From assembly GCA_944319925.1 (NCBI GenBank), contig CALUFQ010000026.1, positions 1 through 42,343 on the forward strand: a stretch of 42,343 bases of DNA, written 5' to 3'. A program made the position numbers and the translations under genes. Source of the stretch: an uncultured Paraprevotella sp. Lineage in GTDB: Bacteria; Bacteroidota; Bacteroidia; Bacteroidales; Bacteroidaceae. This document shows positions 29,809-38,911 of this stretch, piece by piece; the first letter of the stretch is position 1; each line of letters begins with the position of its first letter. The notes beneath the pieces were generated by a model. The model had not been told where the DNA came from, made no database searches, and was given only the letters and a program-made list of their open reading frames with translations.

Positions 29809-32082
29809 CTAGTCGATTCTCGTCACTTCTTCAATGCCTTGTATGCCTTTCAGCTTGTTACAGATGGTCTTGACGTCTTCCACGTCGTGGACTCCCAACT
29901 GGATTTCACCGTCGAAGATGCCGTCCTGTGTGGCGACAGTCAGCCTTCGGATGTTGATGTTAAGCTGCTCGGAGAGGATGCCTGTGATTTCATGCAAGAC
30001 ACCGACATTGTCAATGCCGCTGATTTTGATGGTGGCGGGGAAGAACAGCTTCTTGTGCACGTCCCACGTGGCCGCAAGGATGTGGTTGCCGTCACTGGTC
30101 TTGAGCTTGGTGGCCACGGGACACTGGCGTTTGTGGATATAGACACGCCCGTCTTCGGCCTGGTAACCCAGCACGTCGTCGCCCGGGATGGGGTGGCAGC
30201 AGTCGGCGATGGTGAAGTTCGGCATGGTCTCTTCGTTCAGGACGATGACTTTCTTCCTGTCGATGGCAGGAGCCGGGGCTGATTGTGGCGAGGTTTCGTT
30301 TTCTTTCTTGTTTTTCCCGCCTGGCACTTTTTTCTTCAGGAAAGGAATGAAGTGTGTCCAACCGCCGGATGACTTGGTGCCCGGTGTCTTGTCGTGGAGC
30401 ACATTTAAGTCGGCATCGCCCAACACGATATTCTTGCTGCCGATGGCCCGGAACAGCTCCTCGCGGAACTTGATGTGGTGCAGGTCGCACAGTTTGTCAA
30501 TGTTGATGCTGTTCGGCTCGATGTCGGCCTTCTCGAAAAATTCGTTGAGAAGGTCTTCTCCTTCTTTCTGCTGCTCGCGTTCTTCGCGGCGCAGGATGGC
30601 CTGTATTTTTCCTTTGGCTTTTGCCGTGGTGGCAAAGTTAATCCATTCTTTCTGTACCCGTTGGGTCTTGGAGGTCAGGATTTCCACTTGGTCGCCACTG
30701 TGGAGCTTGTGGCTGAGGGGGACCAGCTTGTGGTTGACTTTGGCACCAATGCAGTGACTTCCCAGGAAGGTGTGTATGCTGAAGGCGAAATCGAGCGCGG
30801 TGCAGTCCGCCGGCATAGTCTTGAACTCGCCTTTTGGGGTGACCACGAAGATTTCCGACGCGTAAAGGTTAAGCTTGATGGCATCGAGGAAATCCAAGGC
30901 GTTCGGTTGCGGGTCATCCAGGATTTCTTTGATGGTGTGCAACCATTTTTCCAATTCGTCCTCGCTGTCGGCCGTGGTCTTGCCGCCTTCCTTGTATTTC
31001 CAATGTGCCGCGAAGCCTTGTTCCGCCATTTCGTCCATGCGTGTGGAGCGGATTTGCACTTCGATCCACTGTCCGGTGCGGCTCATCAGGGTGACATGCA
31101 ACGCTTGGTAACCGTTGGCCTTCGGGTGGTTCAGCCAGTCGCGCAGACGCTCGGGATGCGGCTTGTAAATGCGGCTGGCGCAGACGTAAATGCGGAAGCA
31201 TTCGTTGATTTCGTCTTCCTGGTTCTGCGGCTCGAAGATGATGCGCACGGCCAAGATGTCATAGACCTCCTCGAACTCAATATGCTTGTTCTGCATCTTG
31301 CACCATATAGAATAAGGTGTCTTGATGCGTGCCTTGATGGTGTAGTTGATGCCCATGCGGTCCAGCTCCTCGCGGATGGGGCGTGTGAAATCCTCGAAGA
31401 GGCTCTCGCGGTGTTCCCGCGTCTGGGCTAGCTTTTCGATGATTTGCTGGTATTCTTCCGGATGTTCATACCTGAAGCTCAGGTCTTCGAGTTCTTCCTT
31501 GATTTTGTTCAATCCGAGCCGGTTGGCCAGCGGGGCGTAAATATAGAGCGTTTCGCCCGCGATCTTGTATTGTTTGTTGGCCGGTTGCGAGCCGAGGGTG
31601 CGCATGTTGTGCAGACGGTCGGAAATCTTGATGAGGATGACACGGATGTCATCGCTCATAGTGAGCAGGAGCTTTTTGAACGATTCCGCCTGGGCGGAAG
31701 CCTTGTCGCCGAAGATGCCGCCTGAAATCTTGGTCAGCCCGTCCACGATTTGCGCGATTTTCGGGCCGAAGATGTTGGAGATGTCTTCCACCGTATAGTC
31801 GGTGTCTTCCACTACGTCGTGCAGCAGCGCGGCACAGATGGAGGTGGAGCCAAGGCCGATTTCGCTACACACGATTTGTGCCACGGCAATGGGGTGCATG
31901 ATGTAAGGCTCTCCCGAAAGGCGGCGTACGCCCTTATGGGCCTGCCGGGCGAAATTGAAGGCTTTGGTGATGATTTCCACTTTCTTGCGGTGGCGTGAAG
32001 CCAGATAGGTGTCCACCAAATGCTGGAACGCGTCGTCCACCATTTTTTCTTCATCATACATCTTTTTTGTTGTATCGTCCAT
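29809..32082 (-). CDS. Bifunctional (p)ppGpp synthetase/hydrolase (RelA/SpoT family)
   Basis: 757 aa. Makes and degrades ppGpp, the stringent-response alarmone. The hydrolase HD domain keeps HDVVED (88-93), so it should be active. The synthetase domain spans about 240-380 (YQALHVTLMSRTGQWIEVQI and AEQGFAAHWKYK). TGS domain at about 405-470, and C-terminal ACT domain (about 680-757, ending LKGIQGIEEVTRID). Length and order are as in the family. It starts 43 bases after mltD in the long minus-strand run from parA; it may be read with it. Confidence 0.93.
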   Translation of the reverse strand: MDDTTKKMYDEEKMVDDAFQHLVDTYLASRHRKKVEIITKAFNFARQAHKGVRRLSGEPYIMHPIAVAQIVCSEIGLGSTSICAALLHDVVEDTDYTVEDISNIFGPKIAQIVDGLTKISGGIFGDKASAQAESFKKLLLTMSDDIRVILIKISDRLHNMRTLGSQPANKQYKIAGETLYIYAPLANRLGLNKIKEELEDLSFRYEHPEEYQQIIEKLAQTREHRESLFEDFTRPIREELDRMGINYTIKARIKTPYSIWCKMQNKHIEFEEVYDILAVRIIFEPQNQEDEINECFRIYVCASRIYKPHPERLRDWLNHPKANGYQALHVTLMSRTGQWIEVQIRSTRMDEMAEQGFAAHWKYKEGGKTTADSEDELEKWLHTIKEILDDPQPNALDFLDAIKLNLYASEIFVVTPKGEFKTMPADCTALDFAFSIHTFLGSHCIGAKVNHKLVPLSHKLHSGDQVEILTSKTQRVQKEWINFATTAKAKGKIQAILRREEREQQKEGEDLLNEFFEKADIEPNSINIDKLCDLHHIKFREELFRAIGSKNIVLGDADLNVLHDKTPGTKSSGGWTHFIPFLKKKVPGGKNKKENETSPQSAPAPAIDRKKVIVLNEETMPNFTIADCCHPIPGDDVLGYQAEDGRVYIHKRQCPVATKLKTSDGNHILAATWDVHKKLFFPATIKISGIDNVGVLHEITGILSEQLNINIRRLTVATQDGIFDGEIQLGVHDVEDVKTICNKLKGIQGIEEVTRID

Positions 32083-32125
32083 AAGTCACCTCCTCATTAT
32101 TCTTGTTGCGCCTCTAGTGCGGCGT

Positions 32126-33397
32126 TTATCTGACTCTGATTCGTTTTCCGGCCCGGATGCTGGTGCCTTTGATGCCATTCAACCGCTTGAGTTTGGACAC
32201 GGTAGTCCCATGCCTTTTGGCAATGGTGGACAACGTGTCTCCCTGGCGGATGACGACGGTTTTAGCCCGGCTGCGGCTGCTCTTGCGCGAGCTGCGGCTT
32301 GCCGGCTTCTGGTTGACGGCCACTTCGCTGCGGTTGGTGAACAGTTCGTCCGATTTGTAGTTATAGACGGAGTCTCCGGCAGCGATGAACGCGCTGATGC
32401 CGTGGGTGGGCAGCCTCAGGATGCAGCTTTTCTTAGAGCCGGGAATCAGTCCCGTGCGGTACTGCGGGTTGAGGACTTTGACCTCTTCCGCCTTGACGTT
32501 GCAGAGTGCCACGATTTGGTCGAAGTGCACGTCGCGGTTGACGATTATCGTGTCGGTGCTGGGCGGGAGCGTGGCGTTCATCGGGCAGATGTTATGCTCG
32601 CAATAGTAGTTCATCACATAATTCGCGGCGATGAAGGCCGGCACATAACCACGCGTTTCGCGCGGGAGATAGGGATATATCTGCCAATAGTCACGGCTTC
32701 CTCCGGCCCTGCGGATGGCTTTGTTCACGTTGGCCGGGCCGCAGTTGTAGGCGGCGATGACCAGGGTCCAATCCCCGAAAATCTTGTATAAGTCCTGCAG
32801 GTAGTGGGCGGCCGCGTAGGACGACTTGATGGGGTCGCGCCGTTCGTCAATCAGGCTGTTCACGTCGAGGCCGTAGGATTTTCCAGTGGTAATCATGAAC
32901 TGCCAAAGTCCGGCCGCGCCCACCCGTGAAGTGGCACTGGGGTTGAGGGCGGATTCGATGACCGGCAGGTATTTGAGCTCAAGAGGAAGCTGGTAGCTTT
33001 CCAACGCCTCCTCGAATATGGGGACGTAGAAATTGTTTGCCCCCAGCATGTAAGAGACAGAGCGGCGCAGGCGAATGCAATATTGGTCAATGAATTTCCG
33101 CACCACTTCGTTATAGGGCATTTCGATGACGTTTGGCAGGCGGTTGAGGCGCGAGATGTATTCTTCCTTGCTGTATTCCGGGTTTTCGTCCGAACTTTCG
33201 CATTGTTCGTCAATGTTCAGGAAGTTCCTCGCGTTCCACTCGTTCAGCAGGCTGTCGATTTCATACGTCATGCCTTCGGGCAGGTCGATGATTTCGTCTT
33301 TCCCCGTCCTCTCGTCGTGCACGGTGATGTCGTTTTGGGCATGTAGTCCCATTGCGCCCCATGCCATCAAGCAGCATATTCCGATTTTTTTTATCAT
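32126..33397 (-). CDS. mltD: Membrane-bound lytic murein transglycosylase D-like protein with LysM
   Basis: 423 aa. Signal peptide MIKKIGICCLMAWGAMGLHA. SLT domain at about 120-270 with the catalytic Glu148 in VIESALNPSATSRVGAAGLW, GKSYGLDVNSLIDERRDP and AYNCGPANVNKAI. A weak LysM-like segment at about 285-325, a Ser/Arg-rich linker, and a clear LysM at 378-423 (VVIRQGDTLSTIAKRHGTTV). Cleaves peptidoglycan glycan strands with 1,6-anhydro products in the periplasm. There is no lipobox, unlike E. coli MltD. It lies 4 bases after the DUF5683 gene. Confidence 0.88.
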   Translation of the reverse strand: MIKKIGICCLMAWGAMGLHAQNDITVHDERTGKDEIIDLPEGMTYEIDSLLNEWNARNFLNIDEQCESSDENPEYSKEEYISRLNRLPNVIEMPYNEVVRKFIDQYCIRLRRSVSYMLGANNFYVPIFEEALESYQLPLELKYLPVIESALNPSATSRVGAAGLWQFMITTGKSYGLDVNSLIDERRDPIKSSYAAAHYLQDLYKIFGDWTLVIAAYNCGPANVNKAIRRAGGSRDYWQIYPYLPRETRGYVPAFIAANYVMNYYCEHNICPMNATLPPSTDTIIVNRDVHFDQIVALCNVKAEEVKVLNPQYRTGLIPGSKKSCILRLPTHGISAFIAAGDSVYNYKSDELFTNRSEVAVNQKPASRSSRKSSRSRAKTVVIRQGDTLSTIAKRHGTTVSKLKRLNGIKGTSIRAGKRIRVR

Positions 33398-33401
33398 CGT
33401 C

Positions 33402-34220
33402 TTAAAAGTTTAAATTACATTGGATGCCTACGGCCGCTTCTCCCCGTCGCTTTCCAAAGTTGAAAATGGCCGGTTCCACCTGCAGGCCCAAGTCTTTGGA
33501 GATGTCGAAGGAGGAAAGTTCCGCGTCCACGTATGCGTCCACAATGGATACCAAGTAAACCGCAATCATGCAAAAAATGCTCAGGTCGCGGTATCTTCGG
33601 TAAAAGTTCTTTTTGTTTTTGAAGATTTCCTTGTATTGGTCTTCGCGTCCCTCGATGCTGTAGTTCAGGGGGAGCATGTTTTCGTAGCTTTTGGTGTTGG
33701 GGTCGTCGTCCATGATGTCCAAATAAGCTTGCGAATAGTCGTTCAGCATCTGGTTGTTCCATGTCAGTGCGTAGAGGCATCCGAGGAATCCGCCATACAC
33801 GATGGGGATTTTCCATAATTTGCGGTTGTAGATTTGCCCCGCTCCCGGGATGACTAGTGAAAGCCACAAGGCGCGTTGGGGGTCGGGGACGAAGCGTTTC
33901 TCTGTCAGTGGCAAAGCCTTGAGGAGCGAATCGCTTTGCTGGCCGATGGCCGTGGTGTCCAGGGCGACAGCCGTTGCCGTGCTGTCGGGCAATGCATGCC
34001 GCGTGGTGTCTTGGAGCAATGTGGAGGCGGGCACACTGTCTGTGTCTGCCTTGAGGCGTAAGGTGTCTGCGGCCATGGCTTGCCTAGCCAGGCTGTCCGC
34101 ATGTTGCAGGCTGTCTTCGATGGCTGATGTGAGGCTCGAAGCAACGGCGTTCTCTCCGCACATCCATAAAATGGCCGGAAGAAGAAGAAAGCGGCAATAT
34201 GTCAGTAGAAAGTTTTTCAA
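33402..34220 (-). CDS. DUF5683 family membrane protein, TTG start
   Basis: 272 aa. The start codon appears to be TTG at 34220: it overlaps the parB stop (TTGA), an in-frame stop lies two codons upstream, and the next ATG would remove the signal sequence (MKNFLLTYCRFLLLPAILWM). The middle (115-165) carries the family signature WLSLVIPGAGQIYNRKLWKI, then GGFLGCLYALTWNNQMLNDY; another helix at about 210-228. Function is unknown. Its fixed place after parAB and before mltD in Bacteroidales suggests an envelope role. Confidence 0.8.
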   Translation of the reverse strand: MKNFLLTYCRFLLLPAILWMCGENAVASSLTSAIEDSLQHADSLARQAMAADTLRLKADTDSVPASTLLQDTTRHALPDSTATAVALDTTAIGQQSDSLLKALPLTEKRFVPDPQRALWLSLVIPGAGQIYNRKLWKIPIVYGGFLGCLYALTWNNQMLNDYSQAYLDIMDDDPNTKSYENMLPLNYSIEGREDQYKEIFKNKKNFYRRYRDLSIFCMIAVYLVSIVDAYVDAELSSFDISKDLGLQVEPAIFNFGKRRGEAAVGIQCNLNF

Positions 34221-35110
34221 TTCTTAATGCGGTCAAACAGTTCGATAATGCGTTCAAGTTCTCCTTCGTTGGCAAACGGGATACTGATTTTTCCTTTTCC
34301 TTTCTCGGAACAGGTAAGCTGAACCTTTGCCTGGAAAAATTTGGAAAGGCTGTCTCGTAGGGCGTTGTACTCTTCCGGAAGGCGTGCGCCCTTGGGGGTG
34401 ATTTTTTTCCCGCCGCTTCTCACGCTTTCCCCTTCGGTCAGGGCTTTCACCATCTCTTCCACTTTGCGCACGGAAAGTTTTTCCTTGATGATTTGCTGGA
34501 AGAGTTTGATTTGCAGGGTCGGGTTGTCCAACGCGAGCAAGGGGCGGGCATGCCCCATGTCGATTTCCTTGTTTTGCAGAGCCATTTGGATGGGTGCCGG
34601 CAGGCGGAGCAATCTCAGGTAGTTGGTGATGGTCGTGCGGTTTTTCCCGATGCGTTCGCTCAGTTTCTCTTGGGTAAGCCCGTATTGTTCTAGCAAGTGC
34701 TGATAAGCCAATGCGATTTCCACGGCGTTCAGGTCTTCGCGTTGGATATTCTCTATCAGGGCCATTTCCATCATGTTTTCGTCATCCGCCGTGCGGATGT
34801 AAGCGGGGATGGTGCGCAGTCCCGCTTGTTTCGAGGCCCGCCAACGCCGTTCGCCTGCAATGATTTGGAACGTCCCGTCATCCATCTTTCGCAGTGTGAT
34901 GGGTTGCACGATGCCGATTTCGGCGATGGAGTCGGACAGTTCTTTCAGGCTTTCCGTGTCGAAGTCCCTGCGTGGTTGGTTGGGATTGGGCACGATGTTG
35001 TCCAATTCAATTTCGTTGATGGTAGAGGAGCCTTCGGTCTGCACTTCATTGGTGGAAATCAGGGCATCCAGCCCGCGTCCCAATGCGGGGTATTTCTTGT
35101 GTACGGCCAT
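34217..35110 (-). CDS. parB: Chromosome-partitioning protein ParB
   Basis: 297 aa. Binds parS and spreads as a CTP-dependent clamp for chromosome segregation. N-terminal ParA-contact segment KYPALGRGLDALI; nuclease/CTPase-like domain with PNPNQPRRDF and IIAGERRWRASKQAGL; HTH GLTQEKLSERIGKNRTTITN at about 160-185; C-terminal dimerisation segment. Usual length. It follows parA by 3 bases. Confidence 0.95.
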   Translation of the reverse strand: MAVHKKYPALGRGLDALISTNEVQTEGSSTINEIELDNIVPNPNQPRRDFDTESLKELSDSIAEIGIVQPITLRKMDDGTFQIIAGERRWRASKQAGLRTIPAYIRTADDENMMEMALIENIQREDLNAVEIALAYQHLLEQYGLTQEKLSERIGKNRTTITNYLRLLRLPAPIQMALQNKEIDMGHARPLLALDNPTLQIKLFQQIIKEKLSVRKVEEMVKALTEGESVRSGGKKITPKGARLPEEYNALRDSLSKFFQAKVQLTCSEKGKGKISIPFANEGELERIIELFDRIKN

Positions 35111-35113
35111 GGC

Positions 35114-35878
35114 TTACTTGTTTTTTTCGATGATTTCCTTGGCCAAGGCCAAATGGTTTTTCGCCCCTGTGGAGTCTGTGTCATAAAGGATGACGGGAAG
35201 CCCGTGGCTCGGTGCCTCGCTCAATTTGACATTGCGTTGGATGACGGTCTTGAAAACCAGTTCCTGGAAGTGTTTTTTTACTTCGTCGTAGATTTGGTTG
35301 GCCAATCGTAACCGGCTGTCGTACATGGTCAGCAGGAAACCTTCGATTTCCAATGAAGGATTGAGCTTTGATTTGATGATTTTGATGGTGTTCAGCAACT
35401 TGCTGATACCTTCCAGCGCAAAATATTCGCATTGCACGGGGATGATGACCGAGTCTGCCGCTGTCAGGGCGTTCACGGTGATGAGGCCCAGCGAGGGGGA
35501 ACAGTCAATCAGGATATAGTCATATTCGCCTTTCATGGGAGCAAGGATTTCCGTAAGCACCTTTTCCCGGTTGGGCAGGTTGAGCATTTCGATTTCCGCT
35601 CCGACCAAGTCAATGTGGGAAGGAATGATGTCTAGCCCTTCGATGTCGGTGGTGTAGATGGCATCGCGCACGTCTGCGTGGTCTATGATGCATTCATAGA
35701 TTGAGCAGTCGATTTCAGACACGTCCACCCCGAGCCCGGAAGAAGCGTTGGCCTGCGGGTCTGCATCAACGAGCAATACTTTCTTCTCTAATGTCGCCAG
35801 CGAGGCGGCCAGGTTCATCGAAGTCGTGGTCTTGCCCACCCCTCCTTTTTGATTTGCTAAAGCAATTATTTTTCCCAT
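35114..35878 (-). CDS. parA: Chromosome-partitioning ATPase ParA (Soj)
   Basis: 254 aa from the ATG at 35878 (MGKIIALANQ); an ATG at 35917 is in frame but adds residues not typical of the family. Deviant Walker A KGGVGKTT at 11-18, LLVDADPQANASSGLG, DYILIDCSPSLG, and QCEYFALEGIS near 140. Together with parB it segregates the chromosome origin. Confidence 0.95.
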   Translation of the reverse strand: MGKIIALANQKGGVGKTTTSMNLAASLATLEKKVLLVDADPQANASSGLGVDVSEIDCSIYECIIDHADVRDAIYTTDIEGLDIIPSHIDLVGAEIEMLNLPNREKVLTEILAPMKGEYDYILIDCSPSLGLITVNALTAADSVIIPVQCEYFALEGISKLLNTIKIIKSKLNPSLEIEGFLLTMYDSRLRLANQIYDEVKKHFQELVFKTVIQRNVKLSEAPSHGLPVILYDTDSTGAKNHLALAKEIIEKNK

Positions 35879-36005
35879 ATCATAATGTTTGGTTAGCACA
35901 AAATTAACGCATTCCAACAGACCTTTGGCTCTCGCGGGCGGGCAGAAACGTTAAATTGTTGAAAACTCGACGATATTGTTAATAACTACGTGGAGCATTG
36001 TTCCG

Positions 36006-36013
36006 CAAAGATA
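36006..36013 (-). promoter_or_regulatory. parA operon -7 box
   Basis: TATCTTTG on the minus strand, implying a leader of about 120 bases before the ATG at 35878. The leader includes a degenerate parS-like sequence (35984-35998). Confidence 0.55.
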
Positions 36014-36055
36014 ATGTTTTTCAGCGAAAAAGCCTATCTTATAAACCTTTTTTCG

Positions 36056-36063
36056 TATTTTTG
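36056..36063 (+). promoter_or_regulatory. surE-lpxB -7 box
   Basis: TATTTTTG on the plus strand, 22 bases before the surE ATG at 36086. Confidence 0.55.
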
Positions 36064-36085
36064 TGGCTGCAAACATGAATGAAAA

Positions 36086-36856
36086 ATGAACGACAGGAAA
36101 CCATTGATTTTGATTTCGAACGATGACGGTGTGCAGGCCAAAGGGCTGAACGCACTGGTGGATATGTTGTCGCCGCTTGGCGACATTTTGGTGATGGCAC
36201 CCGACAAGGCGCGGTCAGGCTCGGCTTGCGGGATTACGTCCCATGAGCCGGTGCGCTATCGTGTGGTGGAGGAACGCCCGGGATTGAAGGTTTGCGCCTG
36301 TACGGGGACGCCTGTGGATTGTGTGAAACTGGCTTTGGACGCTGAAGCGGGGCGCAAGCCCGACTTTTTGGCGGGCGGAATCAATCATGGAGACAATTCG
36401 TCGATTAGTGTGCATTATTCTGGGACGATGGGTGTGGTGATAGAAGGGTGCATGAAAGGTATTCCTTCAGTGGGATTCTCGTTGTGTGATTTCGACGCGG
36501 ATGCCGATTTCTCTCCTGCCGCGCCGTTTGTGCGCGCCATTGCGGGGCGGGTGTTGCGTGAAGGCTTGCCCGAAGGGGTGTGCTTGAATGTGAATTTTCC
36601 CAAAGTCGGGGACTATGCCGGTTTGCGTGTATGCCGGATGGCGCGCGGGGCTTGGACTAACGAGTGGTGTGGTGCTGTCCATCCGCGCGGATATAAATAT
36701 TTTTGGCTCACGGGGGATTATGTGAACCTTGAACCGGAACGGCCGGACACAGACGCGTATGCGCTTCGCCATGGTTTCGTGGCGGTCACGCCTGTGCAAA
36801 TAGACATGACGGCTTATCAGGCCATGGCCGGGCTTAAAGACTTGGAGCGTCTATGA
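36086..36856 (+). CDS. surE: 5'/3'-nucleotidase SurE
   Basis: 256 aa, usual length. Dephosphorylates nucleoside monophosphates, metal-dependent, cytoplasmic. Conserved ISNDDGVQAKGLNAL with Asp13-Asp14, the Ser/Gly motif MAPDKARSGSACGIT, the metal Asn in GGINHGDNSSISVHYSGTMG. Its stop overlaps the lpxB ATG (ATGA), indicating coupling. Confidence 0.95.
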   Translation: MNDRKPLILISNDDGVQAKGLNALVDMLSPLGDILVMAPDKARSGSACGITSHEPVRYRVVEERPGLKVCACTGTPVDCVKLALDAEAGRKPDFLAGGINHGDNSSISVHYSGTMGVVIEGCMKGIPSVGFSLCDFDADADFSPAAPFVRAIAGRVLREGLPEGVCLNVNFPKVGDYAGLRVCRMARGAWTNEWCGAVHPRGYKYFWLTGDYVNLEPERPDTDAYALRHGFVAVTPVQIDMTAYQAMAGLKDLERL

Positions 36857-38007
36857 AATATTATCTGATAGTGGGCGAGGCCAGTGGCGACTTGCATGCC
36901 TCGCACCTTATGCGTGAACTGAAGATGCGCGATGCGGAAGCGGATTTCCGCTATTTGGGCGGTGATTTGATGAAAGCGCAAGGCGGCACGTTGGTGCGCC
37001 ATTACAAGGACTTGGCTTACATGGGGTTTATCCCAGTGCTTTTGCATCTTCCGCTTATCTTGCGCAACATGAGAGATTGCAAACGCGACATTTTGGAGTG
37101 GCAACCGGATGTAGTCATATTGGTGGATTATCCGGGGTTTAACCTGTCGGTGGCAGCGTTCGTGCATGGTCACAGTAAGATTCCTGTGTATTATTACATT
37201 TCTCCGAAGATTTGGGCTTGGAAAGAATATCGCATTAAGAACATCAAGCGTGACGTGGATGAGTTGTTTTCGATTTTGCCGTTCGAAGTGGCTTTTTTTG
37301 AGGGCAAGCATCATTATCCGGTACATTATGTCGGAAATCCCACGCTTGACGAAGTGGCGGCCTATCGCGCCTCGTCGGATGACACTTTCGAGTGTTTCGT
37401 CCGGGACAACGGGCTGACGGGGAAACCTGTGTTGGCTTTGTTGGCCGGAAGCCGGAAACAGGAAATTAAGGATAATCTCCCACTGATGGTGAAGGCTGCT
37501 TCCGCATACGCCGGCTGTTATGAACTCGTGTTGGCTGCGGCACCAAATATTCCGGAAAGTTTTTATGCGGATGTTTTGCGGGGCATGCGGGTGAAAGTCG
37601 TGTATGGCCAGACTTACCGGGTGTTGAGCCATGCTTGTGCGGCCTTGGTCACTTCTGGGACGGCCACGTTGGAAACGGCTCTGTTCCGTGTGCCGCAAGT
37701 GGTGTGCTATTATACGGCGTGCGGGAAATTGGTGTCTTTCCTCCGCCGGCATGTCCTGAAGGTGGAATACATTTCGTTGGTCAACCTTGTGGCGGGGCGT
37801 GAGGTGGTCAGGGAACTGGTGGCCGACGGGATGACGTTGGAGAATGTCCGCCGGGAATTGGACGCCATATTGCCTGGGCAGAAGGGAAGGGATGTCATGT
37901 TGGAAGGTTATGAGGAAATGGCAGCCAGGTTGGGCGAACCGGGAGCACCGGGAAACGCGGCAGGGCAAATGATAAAATTGTTGTCCCGCCGTGGAAGAGA
38001 GAGTTGA
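36853..38007 (+). CDS. lpxB: Lipid-A-disaccharide synthase
   Basis: 384 aa. Joins UDP-diacylglucosamine and lipid X to the lipid A disaccharide at the inner membrane. Family motifs: VGEASGDLHASHLM, DYPGFNLSVA, YYISPKIWAWKEYRIKNIKR, LLAGSRKQEIKDNLP, SGTATLETALFRVPQVVCY. GT-B fold glycosyltransferase family 19. Overlaps surE by 4 bases and converges with cdsA. Confidence 0.95.
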   Translation: MKYYLIVGEASGDLHASHLMRELKMRDAEADFRYLGGDLMKAQGGTLVRHYKDLAYMGFIPVLLHLPLILRNMRDCKRDILEWQPDVVILVDYPGFNLSVAAFVHGHSKIPVYYYISPKIWAWKEYRIKNIKRDVDELFSILPFEVAFFEGKHHYPVHYVGNPTLDEVAAYRASSDDTFECFVRDNGLTGKPVLALLAGSRKQEIKDNLPLMVKAASAYAGCYELVLAAAPNIPESFYADVLRGMRVKVVYGQTYRVLSHACAALVTSGTATLETALFRVPQVVCYYTACGKLVSFLRRHVLKVEYISLVNLVAGREVVRELVADGMTLENVRRELDAILPGQKGRDVMLEGYEEMAARLGEPGAPGNAAGQMIKLLSRRGRES

Positions 38008-38043
38008 AATTTTCTCTTTCATGACTTGCCGTACGCCCGGCAT

Positions 38044-38898
38044 TTATGCCCAAAGTGTAAGGCTGTAGAGGTAAATCGCCGTGGCGGGAATGGCCAGTAG
38101 CGAACTGTCGAAGCGGTCTAGCATACCGCCATGGCCGGGCAGGACATGTCCGCTGTCTTTCAGGCCGAGTTGGCGTTTGAGCAGGCTTTCCACCAAGTCG
38201 CCCCACGTGCCAAATATAATGACCACCAAGGCCATGCCCAGCCATTCCCAGCGGTTGAGCACCGTGTCGTAGGTGGCGAAAATCTGAGAGGCGGCGATGG
38301 CTACGAGGCTGCCGCCGACAGAGCCTTCCCATGACTTGTTGGGCGAGATGCGCGGGAACAGCTTGTGCCGGCCTAATAGTGAGCCGAAGCAATAAGCCCC
38401 GGTGTCGTTGGCCCATAAGAACACGAATACCGCCAGTGGAATCAGGCCGTGGTAAGACACGCCGAGGCTGAAAGACGTTTCAGGTTGGAAAGCCAATACG
38501 TTGAGCACGGAGAAGGGGAGGGCCACATACATTTGGCTCATCATCGTGAATGCCCAATTGTTGAGCGCGTGTTCGCTCTTCAGGTAAAGTTCGCTGACCA
38601 GCAGATAGACCACGGAGAGGAGATAGGGGATAAAAACCCCGGCTGGGGTGAACCCGCTGCAGAATCCGGACACGGCAAGAAACAAGTAAATGCCTGAAAC
38701 GGTGCAGATGGGAGCATTGACTTGTATGTCATCCCGCCTGTTCATGATGTGGCAGAATTCCCACACGCTCATGCCGGTGATGAGGGTGAAGAGCAGTTGG
38801 AAAGAGATGCTTCCCCATAGGATGCCTCCCACCATCACTGCGACAAAAGCGATGCCGGTCAGGGTGCGTGCTATCAGATTCTTCATCTTGTCGCTCAT
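38044..38898 (-). CDS. cdsA: Phosphatidate cytidylyltransferase
   Basis: 284 aa from the ATG at 38898 (MSDKMKNLIARTLTGIAFVA); the upstream ATG at 38952 would overlap ftsH by 41 bases. About eight membrane helices. Signature near the end: KSWEGSVGGSLVAI and GLKDSGHVLPGHGGMLDRFD. Makes CDP-diacylglycerol, the precursor of phospholipids including cardiolipin made by the cls gene in this window. It follows ftsH by 13 bases. Confidence 0.95.
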   Translation of the reverse strand: MSDKMKNLIARTLTGIAFVAVMVGGILWGSISFQLLFTLITGMSVWEFCHIMNRRDDIQVNAPICTVSGIYLFLAVSGFCSGFTPAGVFIPYLLSVVYLLVSELYLKSEHALNNWAFTMMSQMYVALPFSVLNVLAFQPETSFSLGVSYHGLIPLAVFVFLWANDTGAYCFGSLLGRHKLFPRISPNKSWEGSVGGSLVAIAASQIFATYDTVLNRWEWLGMALVVIIFGTWGDLVESLLKRQLGLKDSGHVLPGHGGMLDRFDSSLLAIPATAIYLYSLTLWA

Positions 38899-38911
38899 GA
38901 TGCGATTCTTT

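Noticed and set aside
36817-38043. Minus-strand open frame (408 codons) opposite lpxB
   Set aside because: Antisense of lpxB; no start signal or known motif.
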